From positions 72,878-136,877 of the forward strand of contig JBHJGM010000013.1 of assembly GCA_050331815.1 (NCBI GenBank): a stretch of DNA of 64,000 nucleotides, written 5' to 3'. Shown here one piece after another: positions 44,819 through 54,400 of the stretch (within the stretch, counting starts at the first letter, position 1; the number at the start of each line of letters is the position of its first letter). This DNA is from JBHJGM01 sp050331815 (GTDB taxonomy: Bacteria; Verrucomicrobiota; Verrucomicrobiia; Opitutales; JBHJGM01). Made by a program: the position numbers and the translations under genes. The notes beneath the pieces were generated by a model. That model had not been told where the DNA came from and searched no databases. It saw only the letters and a program-made list of their open reading frames with translations.

Positions 44819-47800
44819 GTTATTTCCTTGGTATATTGGATTTAGTAATCCGCTTTGGAGCATATCCGGTCGAACGAAGTGGGTAAAACCGTTCGTTCCC
44901 CTCATTTTTGGGTGTTCTCTTGGTCTTGCACAAATCACCTTAGGCAAACCTGCGCTGGAGAGCGGATTTTCTACTCGTCCAACGCTCTCGTTTCCGCTTC
45001 CAGCTCAGGCTGGCACCTCACCGATATGGGATATAGCCGAGAGCCCCCAGCATGTAGTGTTTTTTGCAGCCGAAAATGGCCTTCATCGCTTTGATGGTGA
45101 AGAATGGCAGTATAATCGCTTCAGTTTCATCACAGGGTTAAAGTCTGTGGCATTCACCGCTGCAGGGGACATGCTGCTAGGAGGGACAGGGTCCTTTGGC
45201 TATGTGCCTTTTCCTTATTCTGAAGAGGAATTCGTCGACCTCTCACGACTGCTTGAAGAGAAACAGCCACGCCCCTTGATTTGGAAGTCTATGGAGTTTG
45301 GCGGCGACTACTTTTTCTTCTCACGCGAGGCTGCCTACGTTTGGAGCGATGGGAAACTGGAGGTGCATGCGCTTCCCACCGAGCGGCGACTGTTACCTCA
45401 CCTGGTTAATGACACTCTTTACGTGCACCAAAGGGGCGTTGGTCTTTTGAGGTGGACAGGAACTAACTTTGAGGTGCTAGTGCCGACTGCGCCTGATTTC
45501 TCCGTAGGGATCGTATATTTAGAGAAAGCTTCAGCTGCAAACTCATTGAGCGGACTTTTGGCCGACGGCAAGCAGGTTTCTTTTTCCTTAGATGGGCCTT
45601 CTGTCACAATGTCCACTGGCGTATCTGAATTCGAAAACCAAATCGTGTTTACGGGTCTTCGAATCACAGACTCTCTATTGGCCTTCTCGACTCTTAGTAA
45701 CGGTATTATTCTTACTGACAATCTAAGTGCTCCTACTGCTGTCATCAGTAGTTCAAATGGCTTACCAGCTAGCCCCCCATACTCGATCTGCAGGGATTTT
45801 CATGGGAACTTATGGGTCGGCACTGCCGCCGGTATTGGTTACATCTACGGAGTTAAAACATGCGACCTGTATGATGCGTCGACGGGCTTACCCGAAACGC
45901 CTATCTACGACCTGCTGCTGCATGAGGACCGATTACTTATCGCAGGGCACGAAGGCGTTCACGAACTGAAACTGGATGGCGAGGATGCCTCCTTTGTCTC
46001 GCGAGGGCCCTTTCCAGATTGGACCTGGTCTATGTATCCCATAGCGAGCGACATCCTTCTTAGCACACCTTCTGGTATAAGGTCCCTCGATTCAGGTGAT
46101 AGCCGCCTCCCCACAAGGACTGACGCAGCGCAGATCATCAAATCGCACCTCAAGCCAGAGGAAGCTTACATCCTCCAATACGGAAACGCTCTACGCATCA
46201 ATCTCAAGAGGCCAATCTCCGTGCTGGGTGAAGTCGGGCGTTCAAACGAGATTGTCCATTCGATACTGGAGCTTTCGAAAAACGAGATACTCGTTGGGAC
46301 ATTGCAAAATGGTGCCTATTCAACTTTACTCGCTGGTGATGCGAATAGGCCAAGGATTAAAGGTGTCGGTTTAGAGCATGTATCTTGGGTCCGCTTTCAT
46401 CAGCTAAATGAAGAGGTAATTGCGGTAACCTCTGACGGGGTTTTCCTCTTTGATTACTCAAATGAGAGATTTAGCAAAGTAAGAGAGATTGATCTTGAGT
46501 TTGGAAGCGATGCCTATGCCGTCAATACTACGACCTTCGAAGATTCTCTCTATCTGATTTCGCCGTCCATGGACTCCTCTTCCTTTCCATCCGGTTTCCA
46601 ATTGTGTGTTGTCACGCTCAACAAAGGAGAGCTCATTTTACAAACACTGCACAGGCCAGAGCTAGCAACCATGAGAACCATTCATGATATCGAGGTTTTT
46701 CGTGCAGACCAGAAAACTCTTTTAATATTTGTTTCCGGTGTGGGTAAAGTGCTGCGCATGAATAGCGTCGGGGAACAACCCATCGAAGCGAGAAATCCAG
46801 CCCCTCATCTCACTCTCGCTACGTATCGAGGTGGCAACTTGTATTCGATGCTAGATTCAGGCACTGAAAACATAAACTCTCAATCAACACTTTCGCCTGA
46901 TGTAGACCGCTTCAGATTCCGATACTCCAGCGCCTCTCCCTTGCCGCTTCAAAAGAGCTACCAGACATTTCTTGAAGGCTACGATGAAGACTGGCAACCG
47001 GTAACCACTGAAGCTTTCCGCGAGTTTACCAACATGGCACCTGGGAAGTACCGGTTTTTCGTGAGGGCATTTTCCGTCGATGGCGTGCCTCCCTCTCAAA
47101 GCTCACTTGTTTTCCATGTCCTGCCTTATTGGTATCAAACCTGGTGGAGTCGCGGACTGTTTCTTATCATTTTCTTTGCGCTTATATTAGCGTTCATCAA
47201 GCTAAGAGTCTATTCGCTCCAGCGGTCTAACAGAAAGCTCGAAGAGGCAGTCGCTCTGCGGACAATTGAGCTCGAAACCGCAAACCTCGACTTGTTTCGA
47301 GCGAATCAGGCTAGAAAAAACCTCCTAAGCACGGTCGTCCACGAAATTCGCAATCCCTTGAATGGTGTTCTCGGACTTTCGCAAGTAATTCGCGATCGTG
47401 CTAAGGACTCCACAGTTGAACCCTATTTGAAGCAGTTGGATGAGGTCTCCTCCCATCTCAAGGAAATGGTGAGTGAGCTTCTAAATCTGTCCGCACTACA
47501 GGCCGGTGTAATACCTTCTGGCGAGAGTGTTTTGAGTCTTCAACCATTCTTTGATGAAGTAACCGCCTCTTATAAGAGGCTTGCCGATGAAAAAAACTTG
47601 CGCTTTCTTAGCCGTTTTCTCGGAGAGAAAGCTCTCCGCGCCTCAATCAACCCTGGCTTGTTAAGGCAAGTTGTTGGCAATTTGCTTGGCAATGCCATTA
47701 AGTTTACAGAGGCTGGTGAGATTAGCTTTATTATGTCTGCAAATAGAAGCGGAAATGTTGGGGATCTACAACTCGTAATCACAGACTCAGGACCAGGTCT

Positions 47801-48824
47801 TGTAGCATACAAGTTATCGACCTCCAGCATCGATAAATTATCAGAAGCTGTGGCAAAACCAGCCGAAATATCTAGCGTGGTGGACACACCGCGCAATGGG
47901 CTCGGCCTTGGTCTAACTATTGTCGGCGAAGCAATTCGAGTGCTTGGTGGAAGATTTCACGTCCGATCATCTCCGGCAGATGGATGCGAATGGCGACTGA
48001 TCATTCCATTTAGAGTTCAAGAAAAAGAGCCACTCACAAATGCAAAGGAGTCCTACAAGCTTGTTTCTACCTGTTCTGTCCTCGTGATCGAAGACGATAA
48101 GTACAACCGCATCTATGTTGGTGAAGTGTTGGACAACCTCGGAGTTCAAGCGACATGTGTGGCCACTGGTTTCGAGGCAATAGCTGCATTTGAGAAAAGT
48201 CGTTTTGATGTAGTCCTCTGCGACCTTAATCTACCTGATATGAGCGGCTTCGAGGTCTTGAGCCTCCTTGCTTCACAAAAAAGAGGAAGCAAGAAAGCTC
48301 ATTTGGTCGCAATGACCGCAGACGAACAGATCCAGTCACAAGGCTATGCAAGTATCCCTGAATTGGACGGACATCTCCTAAAGCCCTTTTCGAGCGACAA
48401 GCTAATGGAGACGATGCTCAGCTTTGGATATCTGAAAAAGCATTTATCTGATGACGATACCGATCAAAATGCGGATCGGGCACCTAATGTCCTAGACGCT
48501 CTGAGCATCCTAGCGGGTCAGGATCGTGCGAAAGCAGGCCAGATTCGAAAAGAAATTGTTAAGTATATGAATGCTGAAATAAGCAAAGCGCAACATCTGG
48601 TCGAAGAACGAAATTGCTCGCAAGCCGCTTTTATACTACACAAACTGCTTACGTCTTCGAAGATTCTAGGTGACGAAAAAACGACCAAGTTGCTGCAGCA
48701 AAGCTATCAGAAGGCAAGGCAAGAGGATCCTAGCATTACAAACGAACTGCGTCTTATTCAGAGTTTTCTTTACGCTCTGGATCAAAGAACCAGTGATGGC
48801 GAAGAGGGCCACGACGCGGTTTGA
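44817..48824 (+). CDS. Hybrid sensor histidine kinase with extracytoplasmic propeller
   Basis: 1335 residues from the ATG at 44817, the only in-frame ATG before the signal sequence (FVPLIFGCSLGLAQ). An extracytoplasmic two-component-regulator propeller (for example LWVGTAAGIGYIYG) and a Y_Y_Y-like domain (YRFFVRAFSVDG) precede one membrane helix (LFLIIFFALILAFIKL, about 778). Then HisKA (VVHEIRNPLNGVLGLS), HATPase (NLLGNAIKFTEAG, ITDSGPGL, GLGLGLTIVG), a receiver (Asp in CDLNLPDMSG, about 1137) and a C-terminal Hpt-like helix bundle (His in FILHKLLTSSK). All modules for a phosphorelay to the NarL regulator are present. The ligand is unknown; the adjacent peptide is a candidate. Confidence 0.92.
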   Translation: MLFPWYIGFSNPLWSISGRTKWVKPFVPLIFGCSLGLAQITLGKPALESGFSTRPTLSFPLPAQAGTSPIWDIAESPQHVVFFAAENGLHRFDGEEWQYNRFSFITGLKSVAFTAAGDMLLGGTGSFGYVPFPYSEEEFVDLSRLLEEKQPRPLIWKSMEFGGDYFFFSREAAYVWSDGKLEVHALPTERRLLPHLVNDTLYVHQRGVGLLRWTGTNFEVLVPTAPDFSVGIVYLEKASAANSLSGLLADGKQVSFSLDGPSVTMSTGVSEFENQIVFTGLRITDSLLAFSTLSNGIILTDNLSAPTAVISSSNGLPASPPYSICRDFHGNLWVGTAAGIGYIYGVKTCDLYDASTGLPETPIYDLLLHEDRLLIAGHEGVHELKLDGEDASFVSRGPFPDWTWSMYPIASDILLSTPSGIRSLDSGDSRLPTRTDAAQIIKSHLKPEEAYILQYGNALRINLKRPISVLGEVGRSNEIVHSILELSKNEILVGTLQNGAYSTLLAGDANRPRIKGVGLEHVSWVRFHQLNEEVIAVTSDGVFLFDYSNERFSKVREIDLEFGSDAYAVNTTTFEDSLYLISPSMDSSSFPSGFQLCVVTLNKGELILQTLHRPELATMRTIHDIEVFRADQKTLLIFVSGVGKVLRMNSVGEQPIEARNPAPHLTLATYRGGNLYSMLDSGTENINSQSTLSPDVDRFRFRYSSASPLPLQKSYQTFLEGYDEDWQPVTTEAFREFTNMAPGKYRFFVRAFSVDGVPPSQSSLVFHVLPYWYQTWWSRGLFLIIFFALILAFIKLRVYSLQRSNRKLEEAVALRTIELETANLDLFRANQARKNLLSTVVHEIRNPLNGVLGLSQVIRDRAKDSTVEPYLKQLDEVSSHLKEMVSELLNLSALQAGVIPSGESVLSLQPFFDEVTASYKRLADEKNLRFLSRFLGEKALRASINPGLLRQVVGNLLGNAIKFTEAGEISFIMSANRSGNVGDLQLVITDSGPGLVAYKLSTSSIDKLSEAVAKPAEISSVVDTPRNGLGLGLTIVGEAIRVLGGRFHVRSSPADGCEWRLIIPFRVQEKEPLTNAKESYKLVSTCSVLVIEDDKYNRIYVGEVLDNLGVQATCVATGFEAIAAFEKSRFDVVLCDLNLPDMSGFEVLSLLASQKRGSKKAHLVAMTADEQIQSQGYASIPELDGHLLKPFSSDKLMETMLSFGYLKKHLSDDDTDQNADRAPNVLDALSILAGQDRAKAGQIRKEIVKYMNAEISKAQHLVEERNCSQAAFILHKLLTSSKILGDEKTTKLLQQSYQKARQEDPSITNELRLIQSFLYALDQRTSDGEEGHDAV

Positions 48825-49212
48825 TGGACTGATACAACGCCTGTGCAATTTCTGAAATATCCTTAGCTACCAGGACATTACCAACGACCAATTGACTCTT
48901 GCGAGGCACAGCGAGGTCCAGTGCCCAGTAGTCTGAAGGCGATAGTTGAAAGACGCCGACAGACGGCAAGCCTGCGGCCACTCGCTTCAGGTGAGCTTCA
49001 TGGCATTTCCTTGAAGACGGCTTCACTGCTGCATCCTGGAACTCCTCAATAGGCCAGGACAATGCACCGGGTACAGTTTGAGCAGGAGAAAAATGAGCAT
49101 GACAGCGGCGATCCCTCAAGCAAACGTAAGTCACTGCTCCGTTCTCTTCTTCCATCCAATTCCAAAGGTTTCGAAACTCTTCGCGCGCAAGTAAACGATC
49201 GTACCGATGCAT
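48754..49212 (-). CDS. Unrecognised 152-residue protein converging on the kinase gene
   Basis: The frame starts at ATG 49212 (MHRYDRLLAREEFRNLWNWM) and overlaps the last 71 bp of the kinase gene on the opposite strand. It has no signal peptide or membrane segment. A central VCLRDRRCHAHFSPAQT carries two Cys and two His and might bind metal, heme or zinc. The sequence has normal protein composition with W, C and H, unlike chance frames. No family is recognised. Its position at the edge of the YcaO locus makes it a possible tailoring or regulatory partner. Confidence 0.6.
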   Translation of the reverse strand: MHRYDRLLAREEFRNLWNWMEEENGAVTYVCLRDRRCHAHFSPAQTVPGALSWPIEEFQDAAVKPSSRKCHEAHLKRVAAGLPSVGVFQLSPSDYWALDLAVPRKSQLVVGNVLVAKDISEIAQALYQSIKPRRGPLRHHWFFDPERKENSE

Positions 49213-49899
49213 GTCTGTACACTTCTTCAGCGCCCTCCATCAGGCCAGTCGCTTGAACCCTCAGATTTGAGGGGCCTATTTATCTCATAAAATAACAGAG
49301 GTATCCCCGCCGTGATCGCACCACAAAAGCATCTGAAACCTGCACCCCAAGGCTTGGTCTCGTAATACGCAGACGCAAGTGATGTTTCCTAAACTGCAAA
49401 AGCCTACTGACAATGAGCTTGTCGGCAACTGCGGAAATCAAGCTTCACGCACCCCAGGATTCGTCAGACCAATCGTAAAATCAGCTGATTCTCGAGATTC
49501 GGTACCGTGGCTGTCCTGGGAGTGCCTTCACGAATATACATACCAACCGCACTTCTGGAGTATTTCGAGAAAAGGCTTCGCTGGCTGTGGTGATGCCCGG
49601 TAACCTACTCGTAGGCGCATGGCTTCAATCAATCGGGCATCCGTGACTGTCGATGCTTGTATTTGGTGCTATGGGCTTGTCTGACACGATAATCATCTGA
49701 ACTGACGGTTCAAACGCGCAGCCCTTACGCATGTTGAGGCCCTCCCTGATGTGTGCTTTCAGCCATAGAGGAATTCCAAAGCCTTGAGGGCGTCAGAAAG
49801 CGCGTTGCAGCAAACCACGCCTGAAAGCATCAGGATTCGTTGATGAAAGCCTGTTTAACAGGGATTAACCTCAATGACCTTTAGAATTTTTATTGTTTA
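49213..49899. other. Noncoding or decayed stretch before tRNA-Arg
   Basis: About 690 bp with no intact gene. On the minus strand around 49637-49795 a short frame reads GFGIPLWLKAHIREGLNMRK and CAFEPSVQMIIVSDKP, which looks protein-like and may be the debris of a gene, but no family was recognised. Confidence 0.35.
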
Positions 49900-49902
49900 T
49901 GG

Positions 49903-49974
49903 TGCCCCCACCGGGACTCGAACCCGGATTAACGGTTTAGGAAACCGCGATTCTATCCATTGAACTATGGGGAC
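49903..49974 (-). tRNA. tRNA-Arg (anticodon CCU)
   Basis: The reverse strand from 49974 folds as a cloverleaf: acceptor GTCCCCA paired with TGGGGGC, D arm with AATGG, anticodon loop TTTCCTAAA (anticodon CCT), and T arm GGGTTCGAGTCCC. The CCA end is encoded (49900-49902). Rare-Arg tRNA genes are frequent attachment sites for integrative elements, and this one sits between two accessory blocks. Confidence 0.95.
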
Positions 49975-50530
49975 GGTTGTTGGTCAGCGACTTAGCGATT
50001 CCTAGGCCCATTCAGGGCTCAAAGTTCCCATAAAACTTCCCATACTGCTCTGCTCTTCCGTTGATGCCTATGGGCGTGCAGCCAACGGTTGGCAACCGCA
50101 TTGGCTTCATCTACCACCATACCCATCAACAATACGCCGCCAGACTAGCTCTTGCACTGGCAAAGTTCGCGTAAATCGGTCAACTTGAGCGGCTTTGTGT
50201 CAGAAAAAAACCGACTTGGTGTCGTTAAGTCTGGCGACGCCACGAGGACAGCCAAAGTTCGTAAGGCGTTGAAGGACTGTGATATGCGCGGTTTTTCTAC
50301 GAATCACTGACACAAACCTTCAGTTCTCTTGGGAGCGGTTATCCAGAAATCTTTTTAGGAAGATGTTTTACGATAAAAGATTCTTATATCTGCTTCTCCA
50401 GTAACTCAGCTAATGCTGTGGATAAGCTACTGGATTTTAAAAGATTAGACCCGACTGTGATACAAATGTGCATGCAACCCTCGTTTTTGCATGCTGGACA
50501 TCATAATTTTTCCAAGGCATCACACAATAA
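49975..50530. other. Noncoding stretch between tRNA-Arg and the RHS locus
   Basis: About 555 bp. No supportable gene. The last 150 bp are AT-rich and would carry the promoter of the RHS locus. I looked for a second copy of the tRNA 3' end as an attachment-site duplicate and saw none in the window. Confidence 0.45.
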
Positions 50531-51406
50531 ATGCCTCTCCTCGGACCCACTTACCTCCATGTGCTTGCGGCAACTTTGTTGTACGCTTCCCATACCGCTC
50601 TCGCTGCCGGTACCGCCGCATTGCAGCCACTTTCTGATGACGAGGCAGATACGATTGTCGCTGACCAGATGGCACCTGCGACGGAAGCAGAAGGCCACTT
50701 TGATGAGGCAGAGATCATTCAGTCGCAACAAATCGAATTGGATGGTCGTAGGCTCATCTTCAACCGAGTCACTCCCCCGAGCTACTCTGTCGCTTCTTTT
50801 ACCCAACCCACCGCGCTGACCAAGGCCATTGGCGAAGCCGTTTCAGTTCTTTCGGTCGAAGAAGAGGGTGAAGCGCCCTTGAACGCAAAGGAGCAGGAGA
50901 GCCTCTTCGTCACGGCGCAGGTCTACGATCAAATCTACTCTGTGCTCGATTGGCAATTTGAAGGTGAAGATTTTCGCGCCTACAGCAACGTAGACTTCAA
51001 CGACCTCGCCGGGACCTTGTTGTTTGAGACGGAGACCACTGTCTACACAACCCTCTTGGTTGTGAACGAAATGGATTCACAAGCGATTGAATCGCGAAAC
51101 CAGGAGCTTCTCGCGCAGGGCTACCCTGAGTCCTCGCTAATGCCGCTCCCCAATTGGCCACCATTCACGGAGGGTGAGGTAGAGTTTTTTGTGGAATCCC
51201 TAACTGGAACCAATGAACCAAGCGTCGATGCCTACCGTGGATTGCTCGCTATACACGCCCACTACGCTCAGAACAAGTCAGAGCTGGCTGTGAAGCGCCA
51301 GCGTCGAGAAGCACTTCAAGCAGCGCGGGAGCGTTACGAGCAAGCAAACCCGCCGGCACCAAAACCGGACACAGTGATCCACTTCTGGCGATTAGACACT
51401 GAATAG
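50531..51406 (+). CDS. Secreted protein of unknown function, first gene of the RHS locus
   Basis: 291 residues with a signal peptide (HVLAATLLYASHTALAAG). The mature part is acidic with no recognised domain; the C-terminal 50 residues (AVKRQRREALQAARERYEQA) are a charged helix, possibly coiled coil. It is 28 bp upstream of the large secreted protein and in line with the RHS gene, so the three are probably co-transcribed. A chaperone, adaptor or export role for the RHS product is possible but not shown. Confidence 0.7.
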   Translation: MPLLGPTYLHVLAATLLYASHTALAAGTAALQPLSDDEADTIVADQMAPATEAEGHFDEAEIIQSQQIELDGRRLIFNRVTPPSYSVASFTQPTALTKAIGEAVSVLSVEEEGEAPLNAKEQESLFVTAQVYDQIYSVLDWQFEGEDFRAYSNVDFNDLAGTLLFETETTVYTTLLVVNEMDSQAIESRNQELLAQGYPESSLMPLPNWPPFTEGEVEFFVESLTGTNEPSVDAYRGLLAIHAHYAQNKSELAVKRQRREALQAARERYEQANPPAPKPDTVIHFWRLDTE

Positions 51407-51434
51407 CGGCAGGACCTTTAGCCGAGGAAATCCC

Positions 51435-54400
51435 ATGAAAGCAACTGTCACTGCTATTCTTCTAATGGTGGCGCTTCTGCCTTCGCTCACGGCGCAGAGT
51501 CCGTCCGACCCTGGTATTGGTGAGGTCTTCATTCATGATGCATCTTCAGATGCCTTTCAGTTTCGTTGGTGGGCCAAAGCCGGGGAGTACTACTTCGTGC
51601 AGCAGACAGAAGACCTGCGCGCCACATGGAATTACTTTCCGTATGCCGTAAAGGGTAACGATGCTGTTGCGGGTATTGGGTTCACGCAGCCGAATGCGCC
51701 ACACATGTTCTTTCGTGTTCTCTACACGAATGATCCGGCTGATGCGCTGCTGACCTCAGACTTTGATGCGGACAATGTGCCGAACAAGTTTGAGCTGGAT
51801 AATGCGTTTGACCCCTTTGACATCTCCGACGGAAATTCAAACAACCTTCCCGATGAATGGGAGCTTTTCTACGACGACGAGTTTGGGGTGTTTCCGGTGC
51901 CCTTGCGGGCTGCTCTAACCTTTCGAGAGTCCAGTGTCGTTCCACTGTACCTCAGCAATCCAATTTCCCCTGATGCGACTTTTTCAATCTCAGTTTTGAA
52001 CAACGTCGCACCGGGCCAAATCGTCTACTCTTTCGAAGATTCACTCACCGGATCTGCCGCCTACAGCTGGACCGACATCTCGACAACGGGAGCGTTGATA
52101 GCGGGAATCTCTGAGCACGACGACGCGTCTGTAGAGATTGTGCTCGCGGACGTTAGCGCCGACTTCTCTTTTCCCTTTTATGGAGCGAGCTATGATCGTA
52201 TATACGTTTCTTCGAATGGGTTAATAACTGTTGGGAGTCCAAGCACCAAACCCTCCAACAGGTCCATACCCAGCACGAAAGCCCCAAATGGCTTTATCGC
52301 ATTGTTCTGGGATGACTTGGACACGGATGACCAAAATACAAATGATGCCGGGGAAGTCTATGTCAAAGGTGAAGCGGATCGAGTTATCATACAGTTCGAC
52401 GGGGTGACACGCGACGAGCCAGATACGACCACGGATGCAAATACCTTCCAGGCGGTACTCCATGAGAATGGAACCATCGAGTTTTTCTATAAAGAGATGA
52501 AGGGTCTTCTCAACAGCGCCACTGTCGGTGTTGAGAGTCCCAGCGGATACTATGGAACTGAAGCCTGGGGTGATTCGGACGAAATCACCAGCGACCTTGC
52601 TGTCCGCTTCACTCCGATATCGAGGCCTTTTGTGGACATCTCTCCAGATACTGGAACGCTCTTAGTGGGTCAGGTTTTGGCACTTAATGCGCAGTTTAAT
52701 GCTTATGAACTGGGCCCGGGAACCTACACCGCTAACGTAGAGATTTCCCATGACGGCACTGGCACGACTCCGTGGCAGTTCGAAGCCATTCTCGAAGTCA
52801 CTAATCCACCCTCAAACATCTCTATTACGGACCCAGATGACGGCGACGATTTTTGGATGGATCAAGGCTTCAACCTCAATGTGTTTGTCACCGCCTTAGA
52901 TAGTGATTTCGGCATTGAGCGGGTGGACTTCTACGCGAATGACGTACTCATCGGGTCAGACAGCACGCCATCCTATAACTTCTTCAATTGGGTACCGCCA
53001 GGCGAAGGACGGTACTCGCTGGTTGCGGTTGCGGTGGATCAGTTTGGAGCGGAGTCGCCATCCGAGCCAGTACAGGTTACGCTTTATCAGGACCTCGATG
53101 AAGACCTGATGCCTGACACCTGGGAACTGGCCGAGTTTGGAACGACGGATGTTTTGTCATCCGCCGACGAGGACTTTGATGGTGTCCCCAACATCTTTGA
53201 GCACCGGCATGGAACAGACCCTACTCACGCACAGTCTTTCCCTTCGTTTATAGAGGCTCAGCCTTTGGACCCACTGGCACCTCCCGCAACGGACAACTAC
53301 TACATCGTCGATGGCGTTTCCAACACGACCTACAAAAAGAGTACGATCCAACAGGCAATCAATGCGGCCAAGAGCTTCGACATCATCGAAGTGCGTCCGG
53401 GACTTTATAATGAGGACATAGAGATCCCCTCCAACAAGCGGGTCTACCTCTTTGCCCGAGATGGCGCGCGGGCAACAATCATAGATGGAGGGGGTGCGAA
53501 CGACAGCGTGGTTGTCATCCGGTCCGAATCTGTTGTACGCGGCTTCACCGTCCAGAATGGTTCGGATGACGACGACGGCGGCGGGTTCTATGTTTCCGTG
53601 TCCGGGGCGCAGGATTCACCTCGTATCTTGGATTGTCTCATCATCAACAACGTCGCCGGAGATCAAGGTGGCGGCATCTATTTGTATGATGGCAGCCTGA
53701 CGGTGGTATCTTCGACCATTGCCGACAACCGCGCTGCTTCCGGCCATGGCCTCTACAATCGGTCTTCGTCCAACGAGGTCTTTCTGGTGAACTGCCTGTT
53801 CTGGAACCCACACCTTAACGGAACCGATTTCGCTGGACAGACTGGCTCGATCTCTGCGGACAAGGTTGTAAGTCGCAACACGTCCACAGGTAATGTCCTC
53901 ATCGACGGGATGGACCAATCCACGGATATCGTCGGGTTGAACGGGTTCTATGGCCTGTACCACGCCTCCCCGGCAAAAGACGCCGGCAGCAGTTCGACTT
54001 ATGGAAAGTTCGATTTCGACCAAGAGGAACGCTCCGATGGATTGATCGACATTGGCGTCGATGAGGTGGTGGACGCGGATACGGACGGCATGGCCGATAC
54101 TTGGGAGGCCTTCTATGGTCTCACCGACCCGAATGCAAATGCCGATTCCGATTCTCTGACTAACCTTCAAGAATACCAGGCCAGGACCAACCCAGCCTCT
54201 GAAGATACAGATGGAGACCTTCTGTTTGACGATGATGAGGTTCTGTCTCTGGGGACAGACCCCACAGTGGCGGATGCGCATACACTCCTCAATGACGACA
54301 ATGCGGATGGCATAGTGGACTACTACGGGCTCATTCTTTTGGGAATTTACCCAACGAGCATGGGAGTGGACACGGATGGCGATGGCGTTTCCAACGAAGA

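Noticed and set aside
49637..49795. Short protein-like minus-strand frame before tRNA-Arg
   Set aside because: Looks like the debris of a gene but has no recognised family, start or length; kept only as a note in the gap entry.
49900..49925. Possible attachment-site duplicate of the tRNA-Arg 3' end elsewhere in the window
   Set aside because: I scanned the integrase-remnant region and the RHS edges by eye and saw no second copy.
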